Shown: positions 32,609 through 45,873, counted from the first letter of the stretch. The stretch is 64,000 nucleotides of DNA from Neopestalotiopsis rosae (GCA_023078685.1 JALGAS010000001.1:5332001-5396000), one strand, 5' to 3'. Numbers and translations are program-made. The notes: generated by a model from the sequence alone, not told the origin.

Positions 32609-33793
32609 AGCGATCCATTGAGCCTCAAGCGACGACTCCTAGCACCCATTGGCACAATGTAATGGACGATCAGGTTGTCGCCCATTCAGGCCTAAGGTGT
32701 TGTGTTCGTCCACGGGGTTATTGTTGCCTTGGGGTCGTTGGCTGCAGCCCGGAAAGTCTTATCGGGTGCTTATCGCTGACGGTAACGCGAGTGTAGGTAT
32801 TGGGGGAGGTATCGCGGCAGAAAGGACTCGCGTAAAGTGGCCAAGCCCGCCCCACCTCAGGCTTGCCGTGTTATGTTTACTTTGTACCTATTCCGTATTT
32901 CAGAGCAAGTAGAGTGCATGCATTAATAAAGTACAATCCCGATGCATCATCTCAATCAATGGTCACCCCATGTTTCTTATTATTCATCAAACTAAAAATC
33001 AAGACCAGAACAAGATATTCATGAAGAAAAGATTTATTAAATTCAGTATCCACGTCACGAATACATCCCATCAGATACCACATAAGTCCTAAACAATCCG
33101 GGGGCATCAAAGAGCTGTAGAATGGGATGCGTGTCTTTGTGTGTAGTGTCTGTTCACAATTGCGATATTGGTCTCACTACGGAACGTTATCGAGGCGAGA
33201 CGGGATGCAATCCCTGTGGCCAGATGGAATGCGAAATGAATGCGCATCTATTGTGAATCAACATCAATGTAGCCTTGACGCGGCTCAAAACAGGGCGACG
33301 CATATCGTCTCGTCCTCCTCGACTTGTGTATCGTACATGACTTTGCGAGCAGCATATTTCTTCGGCAGAAGAACAAGCTAGATGGGGACCGCACTATGCA
33401 TACATATATACTCGATTTCTTCTGCTAACATACTAAGTGACTAGAAGTTTTCATAATGATACGCGCAAAAAGACTTTGAATACAATTCGAGTGTTTCCCC
33501 ACGCAGTACCGTTTGAGTTGCGGGAAGGTGCAGATGTCTCATACGAGGTGGTCGCACTCCCCTTGATAGCGTTTGCTGCATTCATCGGTGAAACGTACGT
33601 GGAAAGCAACGCGAGATGAACTTACCTTTTTCTTGTCTCTTTGCTATAATTACTACTTCTCTGGAGTTCCCCCCGTTCTCTGGCATACCCCTGACGAGGA
33701 TAGACTTCATCCTGCAAAAAACAACTTTTTTTCCTTCTCTCTGCTTACCATCTGATATTTTTCTGCATCAGCAACACTGGCAATCGGATCACG
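32609..33793. other. Intergenic, ATRIP-like gene to single-pass membrane protein
   Basis: Divergent promoter region. Open frames at 33438-33755 and 33616-33894 show no family features, but one of them might hold a 5' exon of the next gene. Confidence 0.4.
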
Positions 33794-34426
33794 ATGATTG
33801 TAGGACACTCTTTTCAGATGAAAGACCGAGAGGCATGGGCATCGAATACCTTCAGCCATGGTCACCTAGACGCCAGACACGTCGTCGTAGTTGATGTACG
33901 AAGTGGTGATTCTGCCAATACCATTAGCGATCCTCCTATCATGCCCGATCGCCCTCCTCCGCCGCCATCTCTGGTCACTCATACACCAACATCTGAACTA
34001 AACGAACCAACCGCTCTTTCTGCTATTCAAGACGGCGGCTCGTCAGACATGGGCATGACTATTCTCAGTATCGCTGTCGGGGGTGTAGCCGCGTTCATCA
34101 TAATTCCGGCCCTGGCTGTCGTCGCATATCTCTATATTCGGCGATGGAGGAATAGTGGAAACAAAACATATGACAGCTTGGATGACGAGACTCACGACGA
34201 GGACGATGAAGACTACTTTTCAAATGCCCAACATCATCACTACCATGATGAAATCCAGCTCAAGGACTACGAGAACGAGAGCAAGCCATCTTTCGAAGAG
34301 ACTGGAGACCTAGCTACACCTGCGAGCGCCATTCATGTCATCCCAGCAGATTTCGGACCTTACTCACCAGGGATGAAGAAGACTATGGCACTGGGATCAG
34401 GAACGATTCGATCGCCCGGGGTATGA
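33794..34426 (+). CDS. Single-pass membrane protein, unknown function
   Basis: I do not recognise this protein. The frame gives 210 residues from the ATG at 33794. A proline-rich stretch (PDRPPPPPS, about 51-59) precedes one strong membrane helix at about 88-115, followed by a basic stop-transfer sequence (RRWR). The cytoplasmic part is rich in Asp, Glu and His (DETHDEDDEDYF, HHHYHDE) and ends near SPGMKKTMALG. This layout, a short outer segment with a helix and an acidic tail, is common in fungal surface sensors, but those have a signal peptide and none is seen here. The true start may lie in an upstream exon. Alternative in-frame ATGs follow at 33818 and later. Confidence 0.5.
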   Translation: MIVGHSFQMKDREAWASNTFSHGHLDARHVVVVDVRSGDSANTISDPPIMPDRPPPPPSLVTHTPTSELNEPTALSAIQDGGSSDMGMTILSIAVGGVAAFIIIPALAVVAYLYIRRWRNSGNKTYDSLDDETHDEDDEDYFSNAQHHHYHDEIQLKDYENESKPSFEETGDLATPASAIHVIPADFGPYSPGMKKTMALGSGTIRSPGV

Positions 34427-35484
34427 CAGAGCAAAATCTCGTCAACTAGCCCACTGCGCCAAGAAGAACACTTGATCTATACTGCAAGGTGATCCAGTCT
34501 AGAGGATGCATATCAGATAATGCTCAGCAGGATGCCTGTACAATATGAAGTAAAGGGCGTATGTCATGGAAGTTGGAAGTTGGGAATAGCGTCTTCATAG
34601 CAAAAGCCTCATTATTTCTCGACAGTGGTGTTACTCTCGAAGATTTCGACGTCGAAGTTGTCGGAAGAGGTCGAAAGGCCAGTGGTTGCAAGCTGGAATG
34701 GAGGTGAGCATCGAGGGACTGTATCGGAAAGTCATGTACATCTTTAGCAGAGTTTAAAAGCAGAATTAGCGTGTTTCATTGATCAATTCATCCTAGTTAT
34801 TGAGCGAATCATGATGATAGTCACAAGATATACAAGGATCAGTTGACTACTTGACTACATATGCATGGTCGTACATCTTTTCGAGCCAGTTGTATCCTCC
34901 TTCGCAGTCCGCACGCGCAAATATGTTAACTTTGCAATGGCGCATGGAACATATAAAGAGGAAGATCGAAATTCAGTGCATATGATTTCTGGGGACATGC
35001 ATGGTACGTACATATCTGTCTCGTAGAAAGTCTAACACCAAGTCATTGCCGCAAAAAGCTTATACATGGACTAACGCGCGCCTAGAGCAACACGAACAGC
35101 CAGAAGATGTTCAAATATTCTGCCCAGATCAGTCCGTGACAAGTAATTCTTACCTGCGGTCGTATGGATTTTTCATCTCATTGCACAGGGATGCGGAGCA
35201 CGTGATGATCAGTTTCATAAAAATTTTGAATTGAGAAGAACTTAAATATCAAATAACAGAAAACAAATAATATCTATCACAAAACGCTGGGCGGGTAGGT
35301 AAACAAGGTTTTTATTCAATGGTGCATTAAAACATGCGGGTATCATGCCATGCGTATGCCCAATTCGTGTGATGAAGCGTAAAATCTTTTCTTCTCCTCT
35401 CTCTCTCCCTCCTTCTCTCACTCTCTCACACTTTCTTACTGGCGATCCCAAATGGTTGGGGGAATGCCGCTGCAAACGCACATC
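34427..35484. other. Intergenic, convergent 3' ends
   Basis: Between the membrane-protein gene and the GH16 gene. A CT-rich low-complexity tract at about 35395-35435 lies just beyond the GH16 stop codon. No gene seen. Confidence 0.5.
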
Positions 35485-36572
35485 TTACATGAAGAAGGCG
35501 GAGATGGCAGCCAGGACGAGGCCAGCAATGGGGGCCGACTGGGCGACACCGGCAGAGGTGGCAGCGGAGGAGCCAGAGGAGGAAGAGCTCGAGGAGGAAG
35601 AGGTGCCGGAGGAGCCGGAGGACGAGTTGGACGAGCCGGTGGTGCTGCCGGTGCTGGAGCTGGCGCTCAGGCTGGAGCTCTCGGTCTCGTTGACGATGAC
35701 GGCGTCGGGCGAGTCGAGGACGATGCTGGTCCAGTCGCCGGTCAAGTCGCCGTAGGTGTAGGTCGAGGCCGGGTTGTAGTTGACAATGTCGATGGACTGG
35801 ACGTACATGGTGAAGGGGCCGTCGTCGTAGTCGGTCTCGCCGCCGGCCCACTCGATGGTGCCCTCGCTGCCGCTGTCGCTGGCGGACCAGGAGCCGAGCT
35901 TGATGCGCATGGGGGTCTGGGGGTAGTTCTTGCCGCTGACGGCGTCGGCGTAGTTGAGGGTGCGGACTGACTCGCCGTCGATCCACCAGGTGGTGTAGGA
36001 CGAGGTCCACTCAATGGTGTAGTTGTGCCAGTTGTCCTGGGAGTCGCCGACGGTCTCGTAAGTGCCGCGGTCGTACGAGGTGGTGTTGCCCTTGCCAAAG
36101 TAGTTGGTCTGGACCTCGTCAATGTCGCCGCCGAGCCACTCCCAGTCAATCTCGTCCAGGTCATCCGACTCCAGGATCACGCAGCTGACGATGCCGGTTC
36201 CGGGGGCGGCCTTGACCACGGCGGAGATGGTGCCGAAGAAGACGTAGAACTCGGACTGCATCGTCGGGGCGTCACCAGACTCGGTAATGGTGAAAGAGAG
36301 ACCATTGTCGTCATAGCTGGCGTCGCCATAGGTCATGACCCAGTCAGAGCTCTCGCCCGAGGTGAAGTTGACCGAGTAGGTCGACTGGTTCAAACCAACA
36401 TCAGAGGGGCAGGTGGCTGTAGTATTTTTGTTAGTCAAGGATCCTTCAGGTCAATTACAATAATGTAAACATTTATCCTCTTACAGTTCTCAGTTGGGTT
36501 GCAGTCCGTGTAAGTCTGGGCGAGAGCCACAGCGGGCAGCAGGAAACCTGCCAAACGTACGTACTGCATCAT
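35485..36572 (-). CDS. GPI-anchored GH16 cell-wall enzyme (Crh-type transglycosylase-like)
   Basis: Two exons, 36572-36485 and 36416-35485 (68-nt phase-1 intron), 339 residues. The signal peptide ends about VALAQ and is followed by a Cys-containing TYTDCNPTEN segment typical of Crh proteins. The GH16 catalytic motif is DEIDWEWLG with Glu118 as nucleophile, Asp120 and Glu122 as acid/base. The WHNYTIEWT and WWIDGESVRTL segments belong to the same beta-sandwich. The C-terminus has a long Ser/Thr/Gly-rich linker and a hydrophobic tail (IAGLVLAAISAFFM), the signal for a GPI anchor. Crh enzymes link chitin to beta-1,6- and beta-1,3-glucan at the cell wall. A second ATG directly follows the first and could also be used. 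Confidence 0.92.
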
Positions 36573-39500
36573 ATTGTTGTGTGTGTGTGGTTGAACGAGT
36601 GTACGAAAGAATAATCAGGTAGAAAATAGCGAATGACTGATTGTGAGAATGAACACACAAAGACAAGCAAGTGAAAGAGAAGAACAGTAAAGAATCGTTG
36701 CAAAGAAGTCTCAAGGTCCCATATGTAAGGGGGTGTTCAGGGGACCTGTGCTTGTTAATGGGGTCCGGTTCCAAATTGACTTTGGTGCTATACAGTACTG
36801 AGTCGGCCGCTGTGCACCACGCATTTTCTCCGCCACATTACGATCCATACTTTTTTCGCTCGGCGGGCTCTTTTGGTGGACCGTTCGAGTTATCAGTGAA
36901 TCAGTTCCCCTCCAGCCATCCACTTTCCCAAGGTCAGAAATCCATCAGCCATTCTCTCACCTGACGGCAATCCTGTGCCATTCTTGATACTGGGCAAACG
37001 TGGAGATGGCGGACAGACTGCGACTGGGCAGGGATCTCCTTGCTCTCGGATTGGTGATAGTTGCGTTTGTGTCCACGTACGCATGTGGAGCTTGGCAAAT
37101 TTGACCCACCGTGGGCCAAATCGTCAGTCCTGAATGCCAGAAGAGCCAAGGACGAATATGATGAACTGGAGGTGAGACAGGGTATAACTCATATTGGGCC
37201 ATTTAATTTGTTCGATGAAGGTATGAAGATCTGGGTTTGTCAAAGGCACAGGCATTATACCAGACACTGCCTACCAATGGTTATGGTCGAGAAACATGGA
37301 TGGCCGGGCCCCGTACGCTGCCCGTACACTATTACTGCCCGTACACTACTGGTTACTGCTTCGGGCATACTATGCACCTGGCAGGCTGGGCAATGGCTGG
37401 TACCACTGACCACTGCAGCAGAAGCGCGGCAGAAGCACGGCACCAGCAGAAACCCTAGCTCGGGAATACTATGTCATTTACTTTCATGGTTCCTGAAGCT
37501 GACCAAAGCTGACTTAGTGAAAGCTTAGCATGCGCATCCACATTCCAGAAGAGGGTCCTTTCGATGGTGCCGCAGCACCTGGTGCGCACTGCACGTTGAT
37601 TCTCTCGCCGCTGACTAGCTTCATCAGGATCTTTACGGGAGATCCAATGACTGTTCCCTACCGGGTCTGATGTGCGGCTCCAACAGAAACGCGACCGACC
37701 CCCTTTGTATCGACTGTTCAGGTGTGTAGGATCTCGTATTTGCCAAGACTATTTTCGGGTGCAATTATTGCATAGTAGTCCGCAATGCTTCGGATCTCTG
37801 CTGTGCCGCCGGTCGATAATGATATGGCCGAGTGATCAAGACCTGACCAAGAGTAGCCTTGAAGCATGTAGAAAACTTGTAGCCAGTGGTACAATGTATT
37901 GTCCACTGACGAGTTTAACGAACCCCAGCACGTCTGGCTGTCTACTACCATGTACTAACACTGCCTGTTATAGTGCATGTTTGGCCAGTCGTCATCTCAG
38001 CAGCGCCCACGTCAACCAATGCTCACCCATCAATGACAGCTTTTTATGGATATAACGAGGTACGATCTTTCCACGAACAGAATATTCTAGGGCTCATCAT
38101 CCAAGGTAGCATCTCAGGCACATTCTTCCCGATCTACCTCGCCGACTCGGATAGAGATCAAGGTCACATAAGGTTATGTCAAGTCATTTTTGTCCCGTCC
38201 GTCACTTTAGGTGGAAAGGTAGGCAAGGTAGGATTCCGCCGCCCCGTTTCCCAGGACGTTGGACCCCTGAGGCACAGCACCCCGCCGGTCTAAAATGCTT
38301 GGCAACCGACCGTTTCTTACCTCAATAGTCTGACAGGAGACATCTCCGCACACCTTTTGCTACTTCCGACTTTCAGATTGATGTCCATCTTTACCACCGA
38401 CTACCTGCCAGTGATGCCTCAAGAGAAGAAGTGGGCTGCTCTTTCACCTTCTATTCTCTACTTCTCCATGTACGATGACGGACTACGGATCTTGCCGGAC
38501 TGGACATGGAGAATGGCAGCAACTCCATCTCATCTATTCCATACAGCCGAACGGACTGCCCGATGTGACGTCTCTTTCCCCAGACATTCTCGTGATGGCA
38601 TTCGAAAAAAGATAAGGGGAACGTGAGTTCCTGGCAAGTCTCCGCTTCTGATATTAGTGAGATGGGCCGTGTCATATCTAATGCTATGATCAAGTGAGGG
38701 AGCCTGTGCAAAAGTTCGAGGAAATGGCTTCCCCCATTACGTTGCCGCTCCCTGTGTTTGTGGCTTTGGCTCGGCTCTGAGCCTACTCGTCGACTTTATT
38801 TCAGCTGCGCATCATTCGATCAACGACGACAGCCCTACTGCTATTTTTGCTATTTCCAGCTCAAGCGTCGGGTCTCTCGGCCGCCGAATGCTTGAGACGT
38901 GCCGACGCCGAAACTTTGGGTGCTCGAGTGGCCTAACCGCCCATCTTTAGTCATGGTGCCTCCCCGGCTTCGGGTATCCCAGAGCGCCTCCACCAGTCCC
39001 GTACGTAATGTTACGGTCCTCCTTACAGACATTCCAATCACGATGGCTTCTGTCTACTACAGTATCGCGTTTGAGACATGGTCACATGCCTGCTTTTTGC
39101 GGAATACTGGCTCTCGCTCAAAATTCCGAACCCACCGCACTTGGGAAATCCGTGGCTTCCGACCACAATAGAGTCTAGCCTTTGTCTCTCAGAGCGCATG
39201 CAGCCGACAATAGAATTACCGCAAGGTATAAACTGTCAAGGCATTCAGTGCCAGCTTATGGGCGGAAATAGTCTTGGGCTGACACCGAATGCTGCCGATG
39301 TCGTCAAAAAGGAGCATATGCCAAATTCCAGACACAGTCTCTTTCCATCAAGGTCCATCCTGGGGCGGACCTTCACCGTTGGAAAGCCTGTCTGCCTCCA
39401 CACTTACTCAGCCTGCTGACAGTGCACTCTTGTGTGTAGATGGAAGTCAGCTATTAGTCGTTCGAAAGGTATTGTCTAGGCTTTTCTGTTCGACACTGGC

Positions 39501-40127
39501 GCTCAAGCGAACTCGAGCGAACTCACGCGAATGAGGACTGCCTGTAATAAGATATTGAATATTCATTATTGAGTCAGCGCCCAGACAGGAGCTCCAGCAA
39601 CAAGCTACTCCTGAGTCCGGAATGCTGAACCAGGCATTTTGGATCCTCTCTCACGAGAAGAGTCTCACGGCAGTGTCAGATGGGACGTTTTGACAGCTCA
39701 ATCTCCAGCCATTATCCCTGGGTTTCTTCGATGAAACCTATCCTTGTCCTAGTCAACAAGAGACTGGTTTCTCGTGGAGTCGTGGTCCCAGGGCCAGCCT
39801 TGACCAACTCCAGATTGTTGTTCGAAACAACATCGCCTATGCCAGCTGCGATGAGTCAATACCACATCAGTATATTCGCATTATTGCTCTGAATATGGCT
39901 ATATTGTCGGCAAAGAACCGAATTATTGGGCTTTGATACTGGAAGTCCATGGGTCGGGTTTCTGCACTAGACGGCCTGACCGTCGCCAACCTGTCCTGGT
40001 GTCTGGAGCACAAGCCAAAAGGCCCACTTCCAACTCTTTCTTTAGCGTACAAAGACTTTCAAAATTTCTTCAAACCTGATGGACGATAACGAGCAAATTT
40101 TCAACAACAAGCGTTGAGATCTTCACA
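36573..40127. other. Gene-poor region, GH16 gene to tRNA-Lys
   Basis: About 3.5 kb without a gene I can support. Many frames of 60-155 codons exist on both strands, but none shows a recognisable motif or linked exons. It contains a short tandem duplication at 37318-37348. It may hold decayed sequence; this cannot be decided by reading. Confidence 0.4.
37318..37348. repeat. Short direct repeat
   Basis: CTGCCCGTACACTA occurs at 37318-37331 and again at 37335-37348, 17 bases apart. Confidence 0.65.
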
Positions 40128-40200
40128 GCCCGGTTAGCTCAATCGGTAGAGCGTGAGACTCTTAATCTCAAGGCTGCGGGTTCGACCCCCGCATTGGGCT
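40128..40200 (+). tRNA. tRNA-Lys (CTT), no intron
   Basis: 73 nt without CCA. Acceptor strands GCCCGGT and ATTGGGC pair with two G-T wobbles. D stem GCTC/GAGC, anticodon arm TGAGA-CTCTTAA-TCTCA with anticodon CTT, T arm GCGGG-TTCGACC-CCCGC. A run of T follows about 45 bases downstream and could stop RNA polymerase III. Confidence 0.97.
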
Positions 40201-40872
40201 CAATTCCCAGTGCATCTCAGTTACTGAGATATCTCGACCTTCTTTTTGCTGATTTTTGGCATGAATATCTTCCTGTGAGTACTGGAGCGGTAGGTATTTA
40301 TGGTGCGGAAATTCCGGGGTGGGTCCCGGAGGTTTTCACAGTCTTACTCCGATCAATCGGGCAAAGACAAAAGACGGGACGGGAGATCGTCTTTGCAGCT
40401 GGTAGCTAGGATGGGCTCTTTTTTTTTTTTTTCTTGATTGATTCTGTGTTTGCCATATTGAGCGATCACCACAAAGTCAAAGTTCTCGTAAGTGTCGCTG
40501 AACCCGAGGTTTGTTGTCTGCCGCCATGCCGAGTGCTGGTATTCTAGATGCCCAAAGATTCAAGTTTTGCAACCCCAGGCCAAGGCGGGGCACATGGATT
40601 CGAGACCAATTTAGCGTCGCAGCGGAGGGTTTTCTTAGATCCAAAAACAAGTCGTTGTGATTGGACTGCGCTGACGCGGTTGTCGCAAGCAAAGTTGAGC
40701 TGTCTGATCGTGTTGCGACCATGATGACGACGATCGGCTGTTTGTTGTGGCTAGCAAGCATTGTTTGTCGTTGCTGGTCAACGCAACGCTGAAACACAGC
40801 CACAAACCATGTTCGCAATCATGAAGTCGTCATTCTCTACATGACCCCCCTTAGCAAGCAGCTGTGTTATTA
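40201..40872. other. Intergenic, tRNA-Lys to Clr5-domain gene
   Basis: Contains a 14-T homopolymer run at about 40420 and the 3' flank of the Clr5-domain gene. Nothing else seen. Confidence 0.5.
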
Positions 40873-42472
40873 TTAGCTAACCTGGGTCTGGGTCGTTGTT
40901 GTGGCATTGTCCTTCTCGTGTTCAAATCGACTGTCTTCTCGACGACAAATGAGGTTCCAGCTCGACTCAAAGTCGAATGTTTGATGCAATTGAGCTGACG
41001 CCTCGAGATCGTTGCGTTTCCCGTATTCGGTGTCGAGCTGGATCACCGTCCTCACCGTCCATTGGTGATCTTTTCCAACTTTTTGGACGCACCAATCGAG
41101 TCGCCGTTGGTAAAAGTCCTTCAGCTCTTGATACGTGCCTATGCGCTCTATCACCTGGCACGTGATGGCGAAATATTGACTGGTGGTGAAATCGTCAATC
41201 TCTTTAGGTCGCGACTCGACCTCGTGACCAACTTCGTCCAGGATTCGCTTGGCCTCTGCGAATCTATTATTATGTTGGTAGATGCAAGCCAGCATTTCCT
41301 TGGCCCAGCAAACATAGGACGTGGCATCCGCTTCGCCCTTGGCCTCTTTCAAGCGAATAGCATGCGCTATATCGGCTTCCGCCTCCTCCATGGACAGACT
41401 CCCGAAGCAGTGCGTCTGTCGGGCCGTGTCTATCCTCTGGTTGATTAAGAACTCGGCATCCTCTGCGAAATACGTCGTGAGCACTGCTAGTTGTGCCTTT
41501 ATCACCACCGCTGCTGCTGCGCGGACCTGGTCCATTCCAAGTGGCATGAGCGATGCCCATATTCTTGAAAATGGGTGAGCCGGCCCCAGGCATACTCTGC
41601 ACAATCCCGCGATATATCGGAGAACCACGTGCGCAAGATCTAGCCTTTCGAGTGAAAGACGCAGAAATATCGAGTACGTTTCTATGATTAAGAGCGGGTG
41701 CTCCTTCAGGATCTGCATCTTGTAGTTTTTGAGACAAATGTCAATCATTTGAAACCCCTGCTTCATCCTTCCAGCCTTGATCATGGCCAGGCCATTGAAG
41801 AATTTGTTATGCCAGACGTCGGAGTAGTCCTCCAGCACGATATTCCATTTTCGGTCCCATATCGTGGTCTGCACCCTGTTCCTGGTGTACTCGAGGACGG
41901 CCGCCAGACAGCTCTCAATGTGCCGAAACTGCGCGGGCGCGTCAATCTTTGTGGCAAAGGGCGAGGGGCTGACGGTCCGCGACGACTGGGAGAGCTCGAG
42001 GGACATGGTCCGGGACCGCGAGAGGGTGTCGGCCGCCAGGAAGCTGTACTCGCTCGGCAGCCTCGACTTTAGCTCCTGCTTCATGCTGGCCGGGCCCGGG
42101 ACGCGGCCGCGGATCACCGGCAGGGTGGCCTTGCCCCGCGACGCCTCCCACAGCGCCTTTCTGACCTTGCCGGCCGAGAGGTTCTTGGTCAGGCCCCAGA
42201 GCTTGATGCGATGTTTATACATTTTCTGCCTTATCCGAGGAAGCATAGTATCAGTCTTGGTATTGCAAATGATGGCATATGGGGATGCCCTACGTTGCGT
42301 GGAGATTATGCTCTTTTTCCATAATCTCGGACACTTCCTTCAAGGTCTTGTCCTGATCCCAGTAAAGTGTAGTGATCTTTTCCTTGTGTAATTCCCAGTC
42401 TTCCACAGTAGCCCATTGACGTCCTGGAGCGCCGCCGCTTGTCGCATTGCGCGACGTCTTGCTGATCTGCAT
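40873..42472 (-). CDS. Clr5-domain protein
   Basis: Two exons, 42472-42294 and 42229-40873, with a 64-nt phase-2 intron inside the domain; 511 residues. Residues about 20-75 match the Clr5 domain: a Trp-centred helix (TVEDWELHKEKITTLYW), the segment LKEVSEIMEKEHNLHAT, then QKMYKHRIKLWGLTKN after the junction. The conserved YK-R-WGL-KN end appears only when the acceptor ending GATAAG is used. The rest is helical, with stretches such as FAEAKRILDEVG and QELKDFYQRRLDWC that look like tetratricopeptide-type repeats. Clr5 was first described in a fission yeast silencing factor. Filamentous fungi have many paralogues of unknown role; a DNA-binding or regulatory role is inferred. Confidence 0.8.
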
Positions 42473-43679
42473 TGTCTCGGATATATTCCCCGCGGATTCA
42501 AAGCAGTCGCTTCATGATACAAAGTCGTGCCGAGTTCCATGAAGCTGAAGATCGTGAGGATCGTGACGGAGGTGGGGGTTGTTGTCGCAAGGCAGGTTCA
42601 CTGCCAATAGGACTACGAGATTCCAAAAGAACGCCCTTTTCCCTTATCGGCGACAACCCAGTCGAAGCCTTCACGATGTAACATGACGCTGCTTGGCAAG
42701 GGCCAACAATAGAACACTCTGGGTCAAAGTCCGACGTGACCGGCAGTTTGAACACCCCAAGTAGGACAAGCATCCTACTGTAGTATGGTAATTTGTGAAA
42801 ACCAATGTGCGCTTCTGCCCAATCAGCACTAAATACCAAAGTTGGGGGTCGCACTGCAGCCCTTTTTCAACGGCTCGCATGGGCGCAGAGCTTGGTCTGC
42901 TTCCCAGCTCCCAGTCCCTTGGGCGCGGGGTTCAAAAGATCCCCGCCTTCACACTCCTCCTCAAATACCAGGGGGTTGGATCCTAAATGCCATGCATGGC
43001 ATGGCACCACACCAGAAAGAGGGTTGCGCCCGTGTAATTCGGATGCGATTAATGGTCTGACGCTGGCAGTTTTTGGTGCCGCAGTGACCGTCTCTTGTGA
43101 AAAATCGCAGCGTATTTCCAGATTTGGAAGTGGACAATAGTCACCTGTGGTTCAAGCCCTTACTTGACAAAGATAGGACGAATGATTTGCAATCTTCATT
43201 CACCAAGGATCAACAATAACATGTATTCCTATTGCAGCACTATATTGATGTGGCTTACTTTCCTGCCAAATGGGCGGCGCGCTTTTGACCGTCCTTGAAA
43301 TACACATTGTAAAGATCTTTGAGAAGTTCAATGACAAAAGTGATTATTCCTGTTCTATCAATCGTAATGTGCGTACAAGGCAGAGTTCGTCGGCCTGTCG
43401 ATTGACTCACTCTTGTGTCATGAGGAGCTTGTCACAAATACTTGATATTTCCCGTTTCGGCAACGGCGCCTTTGCGGCATGAATGCTTACCCGAGTACAA
43501 TGACACAGCTAAAAATCTTGGAAAAGGCTTTTTATATATAGCCTCAAACCTCTTTTCGAAGCTCAAGAGCATAAATGTGATTTCTTGAATTAGTTCACCT
43601 TTTACTAGCATTCGCTTTGTTTGAAAGCGCATCGATTATTAGCCATCGAAGCTTTGTTCTCCGCTGCAGTACTGTCGCC
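42473..43679. other. Intergenic, Clr5-domain gene to small membrane protein
   Basis: Divergent promoter region of about 1.2 kb. No RNA gene or repeat recognised. Confidence 0.45.
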
Positions 43680-43968
43680 ATGACTTCTCAAGGTAGAGTG
43701 GCATTATTCATATCTGATATGTGATCAAGGTGTCGGCACATCAAGACTGAATGGCTGAATAGGGCAACCACAAAACCAGGGCTCACAGAAACCTGGAGAG
43801 AAGCACGCGAACCCAAAAGTCGGTACTTTCAAGATGAGCGACATCACCACGTCGCGGGCTGGACGCATCGCGCTGATCGGGGGGTTTGTGGTACTGGCGA
43901 CTGCCGAATCATTGACATACTGGACTGTTGGACCAAAGATATTTGGCAGGAAATCAAGTGACGAGTGA
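43680..43968 (+). CDS. Small single-pass membrane protein, 72 residues
   Basis: Exon 1 is only 13 nt (43680-43692, ATGACTTCTCAAG), then a 70-nt intron (GTAGAG...AATAG) and exon 2, 43763-43968. The product starts MTSQGQPQNQGSQKPGEKH. Around 44-61 it has a hydrophobic helix (IALIGGFVVLATA), then ESLTYWTVGPKIFGRK and a stop. A hydrophilic N-terminus, one helix and a short basic C-terminal end suggest a small organelle-membrane protein, perhaps mitochondrial. I do not know its function. A shorter form could start at the ATG at 43834 (44 residues). The exon join is supported by phase and by continuity of composition only. Confidence 0.55.
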
Positions 43969-45873
43969 TGAGTTGATTGATGTCTGGACCCCAGCTTTCA
44001 TGGTGCGCCCTGTTAAGTTTAATTTTATGCTTGTATACAGAATCTCCGCTTGGCCGTTCATCCTAGAGTCATTGACTTAGGAGAAACTTGAACGGGTTGA
44101 ATGTTAGGAACTATCTGCTTTCTCTACTCACAACAGTAGCAGTGATAACGAGAATTAAATGTACATATGGCACTTGTTTGCAACAACTTTTACCATGTTC
44201 ATGATGAGTGTTTCTCCCAAGAAACCGCAGTCTTTGGCTGGATGGGCTACCTTTCCGGCTTTCAATGACATCTATGATCATAAATGTAACAGTCAAGAGG
44301 CCATGGATCTTCAATCCCCTGTCTCACTGGTTTCCGATGCGTAAGTTGCAACTTCAAAGTGACTACTGTCTGAAATTCATCTATCCGGAACGAGCCTCCA
44401 TGTAAGTCGTGAGTTTGCTGTAACTATGCGTGCGCTCTTAATAAGTCTTCTCATATCATTAACAGCTACCCTCGCTAGATCCTCATGACGGGAACAGGCA
44501 CAGGCAGACAACTAAGCCACGTCATAAGACAATGAATGCATTTTCTTCTTGAACTGTATCAACCCGACAGGATGCTTTCTCCGTCCTGCCGATGCCGACC
44601 TCGCGGAGAAGCAGGAAATATCCGGTAACTTCACCTTATTCTTCGACAACCACGGCTCCATCTTGCAATGCAGGGAATGAGTAGGCGTTATTAGCGAGCC
44701 TATTGAGGGTAGCTAGACCGTCATCTGCCCTGGATCTATTGCTGACGATGACAGTACAAGTATCAAATCCACCTATGCCACCCCGCTGCACGTCGAGTAT
44801 ATATCTACCTATCCTCCAGCGCAACAGATGGAAAGACACCGTTGTCTCCAAGCAGACGGCTACCGCGCAGATATTCCATCTTCGGCGGATGGGGCCGCGC
44901 TTCCTAGTTTGTTCTAAATCGAGCTTCGGGACCAGAGCATCAGCGCCCCATCCATGTGTGTGAGCGATTTTGTCTGAATCTCTCTGTGGACGGCACGCGT
45001 ATCGATACGACGTCTCAAATGGAAGATGTCAATTATGATGTCGACAAATGAGCAGGTGAAGACTGACAGCCTCGCTAGTGACACGCTGTGTACACTGAAG
45101 ATCCTCTGCTTTTCTGTCAGCCTTCCACATTCTGTATCGACACGCCAAGGCTGTGAGAACTCAGCCAATGCTCGGATCCCTTTTCTATATAAGACATTCA
45201 ATGCAGTCATGTATCAGTTTAAGGACGAGGTAGCTCTTTGCGACATTGAATACCGCTGTAAGGTGTAATCGTTCTCGCGAACAGTGACGGAACAGCTAAG
45301 AGGGTCTTGAGTGAGAGCTTGTGTGATGATGAAATGTCTTCATATGTTGCCACAACGTGAACCCTTGGCAAGTGTACGGCCCAATCAAAACCTCAACTGC
45401 TTCTACTTGGTCGAGCAATTATTCACTGCAATTTTAACCCTCATGGAGGGGCCATAGGACTGACTCCTTTCTTCCCCCGCTTGCCCTCCAGTCCATGTCG
45501 CACTGCAGCTGCTTGCGAGGATCCTACGAATTTCACTGCAATTTTAGCACTCTCCGACAGGAGATCAATTTGGCGCCACACGTTCCGATCAAGTATTTGC
45601 TGTGGGCGAACAACATGGCATCCCTCACTCCATTCAAGTATTCCAAGAATAAAACAAATGTACATGTTACTATAGTGATATACCCCTGTGATCCTTGACA
45701 GAGAAGGTTTTGCGCACTCATTATGGGCAAAAGTCACACAAATTTTACTGTCCAAGCAATATCAATATATCTCGTACGAAGTACTTTATATGTAGTTGAA
45801 TTGTGTATCATCAATTATATACATGGAATCTTATATTTAGTTGACTTTTTTCATGTCATGGATATGGCACCAC
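43969..45873. other. Intergenic, small membrane protein to BBE oxidoreductase
   Basis: About 1.9 kb, mostly AT-rich. Short frames only, none with recognisable features. Confidence 0.45.

Noticed and set aside
33616..33894. Frame beginning MNLPFSCLFAIITTS as a possible signal-peptide exon of the membrane protein
   Set aside because: No splice pair was found that joins it convincingly in phase to the frame with the membrane helix; kept only as a possibility.
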